Shown one piece after another: positions 13,206 to 27,353 of a stretch of DNA of 64,000 nucleotides. Every line of letters starts with the position of its first letter. Positions within the stretch are counted from its first letter, which is position 1. The stretch covers positions 9,760,001 through 9,824,000 of the forward strand of contig NC_066588.1 of assembly GCF_905475345.1 (NCBI RefSeq), written 5' to 3'. The position numbers and the translations under genes are program-made. The notes below the pieces were generated by a model. It was given only the letters and a program-made list of their open reading frames with translations, had not been told where the DNA came from and searched no databases. This DNA comes from Vespula vulgaris (lineage: Eukaryota; Arthropoda; Insecta; Hymenoptera; Vespidae).

Positions 13206-13522
13206 TTCTCTTGTTCGTGGCCTCGCTCGTTTTTGACGACAGCATCGGGAAAATCTACAGGAATCTACGGCTCTTGCACTAATACATAGATATACACACA
13301 GAAACGCGCGCGTACATGTATGTGTGTGTACTGTCCTTCCGATAAGGATCTCCCTCGTTTCTCCCGACGCCGGCACGAATTAGGAGCGGAAACGTGTCTC
13401 CGTCGTTCGAAATGCGCTTTTCTAATTTATTAATACTCTTTGTACCTCTGCGTTGTAGCTATCTTATCAAATGTAAGGGACATTGAGCGAACTCGAATGG
13501 TACACGCATGGGACACGGGCTA

Positions 13523-13523
<1 letters not shown>

Positions 13524-13558
<35 letters not shown>

Positions 13559-13560
13559 GA
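13524..13560. repeat. (GAAA)n microsatellite
   Basis: About nine AAAG units. Confidence 0.95.
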
Positions 13561-13774
13561 GTCTCCCTTCTATCTATATACGCCTTGGAGTTACTTTATA
13601 TACGATTGGCGATAGATAATAAATTTCTCTTTGAGATTCGGTGATTTTACTATAGTTTTTCTCCTCTCTCTCTCTCTCTCTCTCTCTTTCCTCCTCTTCC
13701 CCGTTCTCTCTTTCACTCGAATCAACATCGATCGATTTTATATTTATATTTGATAAAACAATCTTTATATGAGA

Positions 13775-13777
<3 letters not shown>

Positions 13778-13816
<39 letters not shown>
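13778..13816. repeat. (GA)n microsatellite
   Basis: About 19 GA units. A (TC)n tract of similar length lies about 100 bp upstream at 13,663-13,688, so the pair could fold into a hairpin. Confidence 0.9.
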
Positions 13817-13819
<3 letters not shown>

Positions 13820-16800
13820 TAAAAAGAAAAAGCCTATTGCTTTGTGTAATGGATTCTTGGTGAACAGGTGGGAGAGCTTTCGCGTTAGAAACACACACGT
13901 GCGCAGATATATACATACATAGATACATACATACATACATAACTATGCCCACGTAAGTAGGTATACGCGCGTGTAGAAAAAGACAGAGAGAAAGACCAGC
14001 AAGTAAAGCCGCTATCGTATCGTCGACCGCAAACGTTTCTCCTATCGTACCCCTATGTTACAATGAGTTCTCACCGAGGGTTGTCGGCGGCCTTTTGCGG
14101 ACTAGTACGTGCCCCGATAACTCTTAATCGGCCGGGAAAAGTCATTAAAGAAACGAAGACAAGGGCCAGAGGCCGACTCGCTAATGGAAATTATTGCGTC
14201 CTCTTAGATCTGATTTCTTGCCACCTTCGAGGTAGGGTTTATATGCATACATATATGCATACATACATACATGCATGTATGCATGCATACGTAGCATACA
14301 TATGTAGGTACGTACGTATAAAAGGCGAATCTCAAGATGTTCGCTTATGTATCGAAAGGAAAACCAACTATAGACTCGAAGATGTTGTGACTTACAAAAA
14401 AAGAAAAAAAAATAAAGAAAATATGTATGAGCAGGAATGGGAGAGTAACAAACCATAGAACGAGAACCTTCTTCTTCTTCTTCTTTTTTTTTATTACTTG
14501 AATAAAGAGAGAGAAAGAGAGAGAGTAAAAAAGAGAGAAGAAGAGAAAGAGAGGAGACCCGATCTGGAAAGCACGTACGGAAAGTCCTCCAGAAGGTCTT
14601 TTTTCGTCGAATCGATCTACCGATAATGTAAATAACCAATAGGGGGAGGCGGCAAGGGTGGAGAGGGTTATCCTTGTCCCTCGTCTGCTATCCGTCGATC
14701 GCAAGAAGGAAGGTATGTTTTATGCGGCCCATAAAACATACACGCCTCCATCCTGACTATGCGAATGTTCCTCCTCCTTCTCTCTCTCTCTCTCTCTCTC
14801 TATCTCCCCCCCTTCCTTTCTTTCTTTCTCTCATTCTCTCTTCGAGTTCATGCGCACAACAACTGCGTAGCACGACGCTGCACGCTCGTACACACGCATA
14901 TACACACACACATATATAGAAATGCACAGAGGTGTAACTAGCACACTCGAAAGAAAACCGCATAGGTATATACGTATATACTTATATATGTATCTATATA
15001 TCTATATGTATGTGTGTATGGCTGTGTATGTGTGAGGACGACGAGGAGGACGACGCACAGGTTGGTGACCGTATCTCGAGACCAATCGAGACGACGCTCG
15101 CTTATAATGGCTAGGTGTCCATTACATCTGGCCGCCCGCCGCGAAATAATAAAACGACTCATGCAATCACTTAAGAGGCGCGAAACACCACCCTTTCGTA
15201 CGTGCGCGACTTGTAATTGAATTAATCGACGATTTACGCTCTCCGAGATTTCTCGAATTCTTCCGTCTTCTCTCTCTCTCTCTCTCTCCCCCCTCTCTCG
15301 ATCTCTCCTTATTCTCATTCTCATGAATTCTTCCCTCGTAGATCTCCCGTCGATCGATCTATTATCGATGTTGAAAAATGGATAACACGCACGGATTCTC
15401 CTATAACATTCTTTAACTGCGTTGAACACAGTAAGAGATCAATTTTGTTGATTTTACTTTTAAAACATTTCGAAGATATCTTCGATGAAATTTAAAAGAT
15501 CTATAAATATATAGCTTCTACTGTAGTAAGAGTTACGTATAATATTGAATGTATGGGGCTAAATAATACTATATCTATTATCTATAAAAACCATTAATAA
15601 AACGGATCGATCGAGATTTGTCCAAAACAAATTTCGTCGTTCAACGCTTTATAATCCTCTGTAATCCAATTCGCGTTTGGAAAAACAATTATCTAATGTT
15701 AGATTTGAATATAATATTACACATACTGGTGTAATAAAATTGGAAAAGGAAGAAAAAAAAAAGATACAAATATATAAATTTTCAATAAAAAGAATATAAT
15801 AATTAATATATCTGTTTAAAAAAAAAAGGCAAATAATCGAATATGAAGCAACAATTAATTTTATCGCATTAATAATAAAGTAAACATTTAAAAAATAATA
15901 ATAATAATATGTAAACGTTGCGTGATATCAAAGTTTGTACATAAAACATTACAGAAGATTAATAACAACGATCGTTTGTCAATCTCTAATGAAATTTGTT
16001 TCCTTCTAAAAACTATTTGAAAATGCATACGTATATACATATTTACCTACATATGTACATACATACGTATATAAGAGTCAACGAGTTTAACGAAGAAGAT
16101 TAAACGATTTATGTTCGAAAAAAAGAAGATAATCGTACAGTGTCAGCGACGACCTTCGCGAAACTTCTTCCTTATCCGCGTTAACGTTGACGTGACTTTG
16201 TTCGTGATATACCTCACTTCTTTCGTTATCCACAAAAAAGAACGAGTGTGTGCGATATCCGCTTCTGTCGAGAGCAAGTATTGTTGCTTGCAAGAAAACG
16301 ATCGTTTGATATTTCGCGACGCAACGATATAAAGAGAGAGGAGGGAGAAGAGTCTGAAAGCTTCGACGGACGACCGACGACAAGTTATCGGCTTCCTTGA
16401 TAACGTTTATCCTTTGAACGGACGTCGTGAGAAGAAGATGATGATGAGAGATCAGCAGAAGATGTTTCGTCTTGTTTTCTGTTCTATTCTTATACCTTTG
16501 TCTTCTTTTTTTTCTTTTTGCTAATAGATCTTTTTTTCCTAATGAAAAATCTTTCAGTCGTAAATATTCTTTTTTCTTTTTCTTTTTTATATACTTCGTT
16601 AGTTTAGAAAATTATCCATTAACAGCAAGAATAGGGCGAAGTTAATTGATCTTAACAAGAAATTTCTATCGGTGAAAACGTTTTCCTACATTGTTAACAT
16701 CGTTTACGGCGAATGAACGGCTAATTTATAATTAGTTCCGAGAAAAGATTATTTACATCTGAAATATAATTCATTTGAAAAATGCGTTTAGAAGAAATTC

Positions 16801-17940
16801 GACAATTATCATTGAATTTAATGATATTTAGTAACACATTGATTTCCACTTGTCTTCTTAATGAAGCCTATTATCGATGAAAGGTGTTACTAAATTCCAA
16901 AAATAAATTACTATAAGTCGAATACGATTGAATATTAAATATAAAGTAATACAAATAATCACACAAGTAGTGTAAAACAAACAATGAATCATTCAATAAT
17001 TATTATTTTTAATAATTTTCGTTGCTACAAAAAACGGAAACAAAAAAGAAAAAAAGAAGAACAAAACAATACAAATTTGAACTTTAATAAATCATATAGA
17101 TAAAAATATATATTATATAGATAAAAATTTGCTTGGCAAATCAGCCTGTTGATATTAAAGCATGAAAAAGAAAAAATGATCCTATGAATAAAAAATATTC
17201 TTCCTTTTCCATCGGAGACGTTTAACTAATTTTATTATATTAAATTAACTCGCGATGAGCCACGTTAAAAAGCGTTGACAAACTCGTTAAATAAAGAATA
17301 AAGTGTGTGTTTCGTAGAACGGGCAAACGGGACCGTTCTTTAACGGTACAGGAGACCGTTGCTCTTTCGGCTTTTGAAGCTCGTGTCGGGCGGCTTTCGC
17401 GGTGCATTCCAGGAGGCTGATAATGAACGAGCACCCTTGCACCAACGGGGCCGTGGCTTCTCCGCAGCCGCTTGAAAGCCTTCCTCTCTCTTCCCTTTCA
17501 CCCTCTAACGATAGCCACCCCGATTCAGCTCGGCTCCGATGTCAACAGGTGGGTGTGCGGATGCGACCCAACATATCGCTACTTCTCTCTCTCTCTCTCT
17601 CTCCCTCTCTCCCTCTTGCCTTTACTATCTACCTATCTCTTTCTCTCTAAACCTCTATCTCGAGGTATGTGTCGTCGTCGTCATCGAGATCATCGACGTC
17701 ACTCGAACGACTTAAGAAAATCGAGAACGTGAGAATCGTTCGTTTGCTTATAAGGATAAGGTTTGTATTTTTCACTTCGAGAAAAAAAAATAGATAGAAT
17801 ATCTCTGTTAATGATTTGATGCACCAACTTCGTGGCATATCGGTTGATAAATGTCCAATCGTACTCGTATATTGACGAACATCTTTCATCTCGGTCTTTA
17901 CTTTCTTCTGTTTCTTTTCGCACACAGACACACACGTACT

Positions 17941-17984
<44 letters not shown>

Positions 17985-18449
17985 TTCTTTCTGTTTGACT
18001 GCTCGTAGAAGCTTTCACTCGCAAGTTCTTGTTCTTCCTCGCTTTTTGCTCGATATCGGCATAAGGCCGATACCCTCGCGGTGATCTCTGGGACAAGACA
18101 ACAATGCAATCTATACCGTCCGGGCGTTCGATCATTGGAAAACATCCTCTTCTATCGTGTATCTCTCGAGGTTTAGCAGAATGCGAGGACGCGAACGAAA
18201 ATCTCAAAAGAAAGAGAGAATAAGAGAACCATCGACGGTTAATGTTCCCTGTATTATTATATTATAAATCTATTGAACGTCTTCTTAATGGCCATGAACT
18301 TGAACGGAGCACAAATTTTCAGACGATAGAAATGACTTTGACCCAGGAAGTCGATACACAAAAACGAATGACGCTCTGATAACCGCATTGACATTTTGTC
18401 AACATATTTTGGTCGACGAAATTCTTTTATAACGAAAAAAAACAACTCT

Positions 18450-18451
<2 letters not shown>

Positions 18452-18499
<48 letters not shown>
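18452..18499. repeat. (TA)n microsatellite
   Basis: Twenty-four uninterrupted TA units. Confidence 0.95.
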
Positions 18500-18501
<2 letters not shown>

Positions 18502-21078
18502 TGTCGTCGAGCTTAAATCTTTTTAATTACGTCGCAAAAACTCGACTATCATTCTGGTATGGTCTCGCTAGCAAGATCGTTGACGAAAGTATTTGCGTAA
18601 AAAGACAGGAAAAAAGAAGAAATTAGAAACAGAGAGAAAGAGAGAAAGAGAGAGGGGGGAGAAAGAGAGAGAGAGAGAGACGAAAGAAACAGCTTGCGGG
18701 CTGGTGCTGGCCGTCGATAGGATATCAGTTGATGGTCAGCCAGACGGAGATAACGGTAATGAGCGAGGAAACTTTCCATCGGGCGAATAACCAGTAAAAG
18801 GAATCCTGGTGGGGGGTAAAAGAGTGCCGGATGATGAAGCGATTAGGCATCTCGTAAGCTAAGATATACATACTAAATAGGTATCTACTTTTCTCGATGT
18901 CATGAAACAAATTTCTAAGAATCACTCTTGTTTACATCTTTCTTATATCTTTTTTCTAATCTTACTTTACTTTGCGACGGAGGTCGCAAGCTTATTACAA
19001 GTTTTTCTTTTGTTGAAATCGTTTTATCGTAAAAAAAAAAAAAAATAAATAAAAATAAAAATAAAAATAATAAGACCGAATATTTTATCAATCGTTCAAT
19101 ATTTAACTGCAAGGAAAGTTCAAGGAATCGAATTGAAAATCGAGCCGATAGACCACCGATAGAGTACGACGAAGGGTTTCAACGTTAAAAGGGAGAACTC
19201 AAGAGAGAGAAAAAGACAAAGAGAAGGACAGTCGTATGCATAGACAAAGTAAGAGGAGGAAGAGAAAAAAGAAGAAGAAAAAGAGAAAGAAGAAAACGAA
19301 GAAGAATTGAAGGGAGAGACGAAGGTAGAGAAAGAAAGAAAGGAGAGAGAGACACGGAGGGAACCTGCCGAAAGTTAAAAGGGAATCCATCCATAAATAA
19401 GCGCGGCGCTCTCGAGGATCGCCTTGGAGAGTCGTGAAGAGAAAGAGAGAGAGAGAGAGGGGGAGAGAGAGAGAGAGAGAGAGTGCAGGCAACGGATCAG
19501 CGCGCGATCTCCAACGGAATAATAATGCGGGTAAAATAAAACCAGGCTCCCCCTCGAACACTCCACGGATACATTCGCACACACTTACGCACATCAAACA
19601 CGCATATTATTCGAGCGGTACACCCTCGCTTAAAAGCACGGATAGACGATTCGCAGACACGTATATGCACAGATACATAGCAAGTATACCCATATAATAC
19701 CCCCACGGAGATGAGAAGATCAAACACTGAAATTACAGTATTGTGAACATTCTTCTTGCGGCCACTCTCCTCCTTTCCATTCCTTCCCCACTCGGTCTTC
19801 TTTTTCTCCTCATCCACCTTCTCTCCCTCTTTCCCCCCTTATGCGTTGTGCTTCCCGATAACGGTCTTCCACCCTTCCCCCTCCCTCACATTTCCTTTCC
19901 CTATCTCGCTCCTCCTTACCCTCCTTCGCATAAACACACACTTGCTATGCCTGCATAAGGCTCCCTTTATTATCAGAACTCGGATCGCGTGTATATTGCA
20001 TCGCTGCGACTACGTAAGAGAGAAAGAGAGAACGTATCGAAACCTTTGCCACGAGTTTTCTCTGATTCTTTCGCGTGTATTAAAGCAGCCCCAAGCGAAA
20101 GCGTCCAACGGACGTTTGAGAAAAGCGCGGGATACTTGGTGGAAAGACCACCATACGTCTATATATGTATCTAGCTATACATGTATATATGTATATGCCA
20201 GCTCCGTGATAAATAAATCTCGATCGTATCGAACCGGACAGGAAAATCGTGAATAAATAAAGCACGGACTTTCGTGGAAAGTCCTTGAGACGATTAACGA
20301 GTTCTATAAAGCAAATGATATACTTACATTTATAATGTATATCCATATATATATATACGTGTGTGTGTATGTATATATCATGTATGTATGTACATATACA
20401 TCTGTACTTGTATGTTATGTATAATGTATACGAACGGAATCTGCGCATGAGCGAAATATGAGATAAGATACTCGAGCGTGACTGACAAAATTCCAAGACG
20501 TACCGATTATCCTCTTTCCCATTCCCATTATTTTGCGGCTCTTTCTTCGAAAATTTGAGTTTTAATCGATAATCTTGTCGGGCATTAACGGTGATACTGA
20601 AATTATACGCGAGTAAATACGATGAAACGAGATATGGAAATTACAGATGTATGTACGACACGACGACGACGACGACCGAATAAGAGATCTTTTCGAGATT
20701 TAGTCTTTTTTTTTCTTCTTCTTCTCTTTCTTTCTTTCTTTCCTTAAAGGCCACACCTACGAAGAAGAAGAAGAACTGGTGCACGTGTAACGGGCAACGC
20801 GATAAAAATCAGACGAAACGGTGAGAATCGAGGCAGGAGAGCAGAGATTCGAAAGATCGATCGTTTCTCGTCGTTGGCGAATACGACGAAGAAGAGGAGG
20901 AGGAGGAGGAGGAGGAGGAGGAGGAAGAGAAAAGGAGGAGGATGGCAAAGAGCGAGGCGCGTTTCCATCTCGCGGAATGCATTAAGCCGGACGTCGTCCT
21001 CGCGAATGGGACCGAGTGAACGGCACGCAGACGATTTTTAACCAGATAGGATTCTACCTTCCGCTCCCACTCTCTTTC

Positions 21079-21120
<42 letters not shown>

Positions 21121-24100
21121 CCTCTCTCCCTTTCTCTCTTCCTTCATCTCTTCTTCCTTCCGTCCCTCACAGAACTACGTACGCCCGAGCATAAAGTAAA
21201 TACATAAGCGACACGAAAGCTTCTTATTCTTACTCTTACTTTCTCTCTGTCTCTCTCTCCCTCTTTCTCTCTCGCTTTTCAGGGACGCAATCGATATCTC
21301 ATATCTTTTCTTTCAGGTTCATATTTTCATGGTCACACGTTGAGAATATTAACCTATTTTACAAACGTATGTTAAATACCGTTCAACATCGCAAACTTTA
21401 TCATTCTGAACGTTACCGAGTCATACTCGATATAAACATTCTATTATATATTAATATATGTTATTAAAGTCTATTACATATTTTATTAGCTCGCAAGCTT
21501 CTTTCTTTTTTGAGTGCACAGTTCGTAAATAACAATATTTATTTTAATTACTTCACGCGCATAAACTGAAAAATCAGATAATATGTGTTATCTACTGTAA
21601 ATCGAAAGATCGAAGATGATAAATACGAAACAATGCTACAATATTGCGAAATCTGTGCAAAAAAGACTGGACTTAACTTTGACGAATGTTTCGAGCGATC
21701 TCACAAACTTTCGTGAAAATGTATTAAAATATTGTTTAATCTTGATCGCGTTTTTACTTATTTTTTTCTTCTTTTTCTACAAAAATTCTCTTCTCCTAGC
21801 TAACTATCAAGGTTAAAAATGTCTCATGCGGAAAGGGTTAATAAGTTTTTCATTGATGATGATAACGATGAGGATGAGGATGAAGATCGTTAACTCACTC
21901 ATTCAGCATGTCCGAACATGAGTATTGTACCGATGTATTATATGATAAATATGTTGTAACAGAAATTTCATTGAAAATTCAAGGATTTGTATCTACTGAA
22001 TCTGTTTGAATTTCACTTACATTTATTGAAAGATTATCCCAAGATAGAGATATCCAAGTCATTTGTTAGAATATTTACATGTTTCAAAAGCAAGAACGAT
22101 AGCTCTTACAATAATACAACAAAGTAGTACGCATTTTCGTCTGAACATTTTATTTTCCCAATAATATAAAGATATGGCTATATACGTTCTATAAAACAAA
22201 ATCATACTACTCGATGAATATACTCAACGAAGAATTAAGACATTCATAAACAAATGAATCAATATTTATAATCCACCTAATCGTACATAGAGATAAGAGG
22301 AGATTCTTAGATTTCAAAAGTCACATGCGAAATAACTTACATATTTCAAAAGTAAGAACGAAAGTTACTCTTTTAATTTATAAATTATTCCAATTTTAAG
22401 AAACAGACAAAACTAACGAAACAAAAATGAACAAAATATAAACTTGAGTTTTTACATGAATATCATTGTTTTTTCTATAAAAAATATTTATTATCTTGAC
22501 AACGATTCAATGAGTAATATACTTTCGACAAAAAAAAAGTGACATTCATAAATGAATAGATCAACGTATAATATAACGATCCGTATAATATAATATAATT
22601 GTAGATAGAGGAAGAGGAAGATTCTCAGGAGCAATCCGCTCTTGGCACGAGGCACGAATACGTACACGTATGCTTAGCCACGAATAAGAACTCGTGGACC
22701 GTGGTTGCCTCGAGGGGGTTGAGGACGGTATGGTACGGTTCGTCGGTCGTTGGTCGAATCGCTGTGGATGGGGGAGAGAGAAAGAGGAAGCAACCCCAGA
22801 CGATGCGGAGACTGATAAAACTGCGAATGATAACGTTGCCTCCTCACCGCCCCACCTCCTATTTCTCCCTATTTCTCTCTCTCTCTCTCGCGTGCGCTCT
22901 AACCCACCCGTCTTACCCCTTTTACGTCCAGAGTTCGTCTGTTTCTGACTTTTCGCGATAATCTCTGGTCTTCCCTCATCCCTGGGCTGCCACTTCCGTA
23001 TGCACTAGAACGAATACTAGCCACCAACTTCATCTCCTTTTTTTTCTTCCTTTTCTTTTACTGTATCAAGATCGTCTACTCTTTCTTTCTTTCTTTCTTT
23101 CTTCCTTCCTTTTTCTTTTTCCTTCCATTCTTCCATATATGAAAGATTTATTTTCTTTTCTGTCAAATCTTATGATATTCCTGTTCCTCTCCGAACGATC
23201 TAGATTAGCAGATCATACATTGTACAGTACCGTTAAAATATTAACATCATCATTCGGGGACGTTAAATCAGAAAGATTAAGAGACTATGATCATGTTTAG
23301 ATGGGCCCAGTCGTGATCCCGGATCTCTTAGAAAAATGCAAATGGAACGCGTTATTGATCAAGAAAGATGGAGCGAGCCGATCAAAGCGGTCTCCGTTGA
23401 ACAAGTACGATACTTAACCACCGTATAAAAACAAGCAAGAAAGCGAACGAGCGAGCATCCAGCAGTAGCTTGGCCGGAGGACGTGCATCTTTTTATTCCT
23501 CTATGAAGAAGACAGTAGTTCTCTCTCTCTTTCCCTGATGAGAGAGATTCACGGTCGATAGGCCATGCACCCGTTTTTCCATCAGAAACCTCTTTTCTTC
23601 TCTAACGCTTCTCGTTCACCTTAGTTTAACGTGTTCTCTAGACTCTCGTATTTTCTTTTTTTTTTCCTGAACGAAAACGTTCTCGACGTGTTAATTACTG
23701 AAAAATAGCATGTTACACCTATATCCTTTCGGTTTCTTCTATTCAATGGGCTGTTTGGCATGAAAGTGACTCTAAACGGAATGAACATTGTGACGATTAC
23801 CAACGCTCAATCTGGTTGTTACTATTATCACCGACAAGATCGGAGTCCACGGTTTGATGGCGTGGAAAGAAGAACGGAGATGCTTTCAGCACGGTTGCAA
23901 AGCGATGCCGAGAGAAGAGACAACGTGAGACGACGACGACGACGACAACAACGACGACGACGAAGAGGACGAGGACGTCGGTTTATATCGTCGACACCTC
24001 CTTCGTAGATAGATATATATGTATGTATCTACATACGTGCACGTGTACGTACGTATGCATCTACACGTATGTCGAAGAGAACGACCGAAGTCTCGCCTAA

Positions 24101-24880
24101 TTAACTGGGCTGCGCGGTCTTGTCAAAATAACACGACGATCGGTCTTGCCGATCGACACTGACACGTACCATTACGGATTACGTTAAGTTAGATCAATAA
24201 ATTAGACTCGTTCCTTTCGTACCATGCACTCCTTTTACTTACTCATCTTTCTCTTTCTCTCTCTCTCTCTCTCTCTCCCTCTCTCTGTTTTTCTCTCTTT
24301 CTCTCGCCTCCAAATGTCAATCTCTCGAATCGATCTTCAAGTTGATTTACCAACATAGCTATTTGGCGAAATTTTTCTTAAACGTGTTTCTCACGACCCA
24401 CATATTAGAGTATCCATATCTATCACATAATCGCGTATCGATCTCGTCACGTTACAACACCTGCAGAGAATACGATAATTTATCAAATTAACGTTAACCC
24501 AGTGTTTTCCACGTTATTAACGAATTTTCAAATATGCTTCTTTTCCTTTTTTTTTTTTCCTTAAACAAGTATACTCGGTAAGTATTTAAACGTTTTTTTA
24601 AATAGAAACTTGAAGTATCGTTTTAATTGAAATCATCCTTGTTAAAAACAAAATGTACGATCACTTTCTGATAGATACCTACGATCAGCGAAATCGATCG
24701 TTCGAAAAGACACGTCATTCCAAGCTGAACGACTAAAGTGCGAGAGCACGTGGGTGGTTGCACACGAAAAGTAGAAGAATGACGAGATGACAGAGGTGCG
24801 CAAAAACGAACAAAGTTAAGGCGAAGAAAAAACCGTACGGTGGACGATGAGCGAAAGAGAGAGAGGGAGGAGAGGAGGGA
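18500..24880. other. Non-coding, microsatellite-rich, with one tandem duplication
   Basis: Contains a long C/T-rich stretch (19,748-19,930), (GGA)n at 20,895-20,930, (TC)n at 21,085-21,117, the duplicated AT-rich block at 22,066-22,632, and CGA-rich sequence at 23,930-23,975. I see no exon with codon-like composition and proper splice borders. Confidence 0.4.
22066..22632. repeat. Diverged tandem duplication, offset about 260-300 bp
   Basis: TTTCAAAAG(C/T)AAGAACGA occurs at about 22,081 and 22,345, GACATTCATAAA at about 22,239 and 22,541, and a GATAGAGG-like block ending GATTCT(T/C)AG at about 22,303 and 22,620. The order is the same and the spacing similar, so this is an old tandem duplication with indels. 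Confidence 0.65.
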
Positions 24881-24884
24881 AGGA

Positions 24885-25030
24885 CGGAGAGGGAGAGAGA
24901 GAGAGAGAGAGAGGAAGAAAAAGAAAAAAGAGTAAAAAAGAAGAGGAGGAGGAAGAGGAGGAAGGGAAGGTTGAGGAAGAGGAGGAGGAGGAAGAGGAGG
25001 TTGAGGAAGAGGGGGAGGAGGAGGAGGAGG
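24885..25030. repeat. Purine tract, (GA)n then (GAG)n
   Basis: A GA dinucleotide run followed by GAG/GGA trinucleotides with a few TT interruptions. Frames through it give poly-Glu or poly-Ser only. Confidence 0.95.
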
Positions 25031-27316
25031 GCATTTAAGAAAGATCGAGAAGCGGCATCACCTCATTCCATCCTTTTATCTATGCATCTCCAGGTGAGGG
25101 ACGTACGTGAGTCTCTGAATGCTCGGACGTGTGTACACATATCACGAATACATTTGCTTGGAGGTGTGTGTATTATGTGTATATACGCGTGTATGTGTAT
25201 TTACGTATAGTGAGAAGGCCCGTTATCGCACATACGAGTATACACCTACATGAACGTGAGTATTTTGTGAGAAAGAGAGAGAGAGAGAGAGAGAGAGATG
25301 TAACGCCCTTAAAAGAAAGAGGAAGAGAGAGCCCAACAGTGAGGCCATCCAACAGACGATTCTGCAAGCGATATCGATGTTTTAAAAAAGAAGAGGTTAC
25401 ACGTGACTTTGAAGATGTTTAAAAAGAGTAGAAATATAATAGATAAGAATGCTTCTAGTTTGTAATCGTAAACTAAATACGGAGACTTTAGGACTACCGA
25501 GATTTTAAAAGGTATATAGTAGAAGATAAGAGATTAGTGATGTATGTTTTTAGGTGCTATAGAATAGAATGAGAGCGTGCATCATCGTCGTCCTCGTCAT
25601 CATCATCTTCGTCCTCTTCGTAGTCGTTTCGAGAGCATGCTTCCTGTAATAATATCTTGTTTAACTGGACAAACAACGGCACGCGCTCATCGGTTCTGAG
25701 AGAAGCTCACGAGAAAGAGGCCCCTAATTGCCTGCTTGTATTTACTCGGTAAACACCTTTGGGACAGTGTATAAGCGACTCAAGGTAAACACAACGATTT
25801 CTCAAAGAACTTACCAAACGGGAATCGTTCGTTTTTCCTTGGAATGTAAAATCTTTTAGAACATTGAAAAGTTTTCTCTTTTTGATCCTATCAAGAAGAA
25901 ATATCTACTTTAGGAATATCATATTTGATATTTCGTTTTAACTCCATAGTGTCCAACGAATCTTATTTTATTTTAGTTTAGTTTAAATAGTAAGTGTTAG
26001 GATCGACACGTTTTAAATAAGACATGCTAATATTGATATTTTTTTCGATAGAATAAATAATACAAGCATCTTACTTATTTCGAGTCATTGCTGCTTCTCT
26101 TGAAACTTTTCGATCTTTGTTCTATATTGGATCGATTCGAATGGGACACCCTGTGTATTTATAAAATCAAAGATGTAATGTAACCCGTTGTCGAGACAGA
26201 CTCGACATATGACCACAAAGGATCGATAATACTTGGAGGACTTATAGCGATAGACGAAAGAAAAAAAAGCACAAAGAAAGAGAAAGAGAGAGAGAATTTT
26301 ATTTGCTCCAACTGACGACATAGCCTTCGCTCGGAGAAAGGTTTAATTGCCATCGAAAAGTCGTCCTTAATTTTACACTATCTCGATCGAGAGAATTCGA
26401 GTCCGGTACTGGCTCGAAATGACCAAGGCGCCACCGTTATCTGAAGTGGTCCGGATAAGGCAGATGATCGAGGAGGAAAGGACCACTCTCGAGATACCTC
26501 TCTTGGAGTCTCTCGAGAGACGGAGAACCGCCGTTTCGAACTGTCCAAGTGTTGTGTGACACACGCACGAATGAACGGACGAACGTTTGCTCTATCGAAG
26601 AAAATCCAAAAGATTCTCGAGCATTAACTCAAGTCTCGCACATATTTATGTATATATATATATATATGGTATGTATGGCATGTATGATCATATGTATGTA
26701 TGTACGTATGTATGTATGTATGTTTGTTTGTTTGTATGATATATACACATGTATGCATGTATTTGCATATTTGATTCTTTATTCTTTTTTTCTTATCTTT
26801 TATCGTACTCACTCAGAAATACACACACACATACACACAAACAAAATTTTATAATACATGATATCCATATCTCGCGATCAACGAGAAAATATTTTAACAT
26901 CGAAAGAAGTTTCAATGAGTTTACACCTTTTCGTATATCGTAAAATAAAAAACGTAAAGGCAGTTAACATCCAGTTAGTTAATTAGAAATCGAAGAAATG
27001 CGGCTTGAACGCGACAAAAGTCATCGTTCGCGAACTTTTATCGATGTACGTTCCTGGAGAAAACGAAACACTTTTAATTACCGAGTTCTCGTTCTCGAAC
27101 CCCTGAACGGCCAAATCGTTCTGACCCAAGATGAGATGTGATCTGTGCCTTCTCAACGACACACAAAGAAGGAACTCTTCTCTCTCTCTTTCTTTCTTTC
27201 TTTCCTTTCTCTTTCTCTTTCTCTCGTTATTCCGATCAGTTAGCGCTAATGAGCGATATATTTGGAGACTCGCACTCTCCTCTTGAACCGTTCTCTTTCA
27301 GATACCAAGCACGATG

Positions 27317-27353
<37 letters not shown>

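Larger units (their letters stand above)
13206..18440. other. Non-coding with two unique GC-balanced islands
   Basis: Unique islands at 13,990-14,235 and 15,040-15,245 stand out from the flanking GA, TC and TATG-type repeats. The second contains TCACTTAAG, which fits the NK-2/Tinman consensus, and AATAATAAAA. These are candidate regulatory blocks only. A (TC)n tract lies at 17,950-17,981. No gene recognised. Confidence 0.35.

Noticed and set aside
14063..14458. 131-codon plus-strand frame starting at a true ATG
   Set aside because: The second half is (CATA)n and AAG-rich sequence; no domain and no splice partner. The first part may be a regulatory island instead.
8165..15181. An 11-bp word TTAAGAGGCGC shared by two unique islands (8,193 and 15,171)
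   Set aside because: Hundreds of chance 11-mer matches are expected within 64 kb, so the sharing alone carries no weight.
16087..16383. 98-codon minus-strand frame
   Set aside because: It begins at a TTG triplet, has no family resemblance and no supporting splice sites.
23760..24008. 82-codon frame ending in Arg-rich sequence
   Set aside because: The Arg run is a CGA trinucleotide repeat and the rest is not protein-like.
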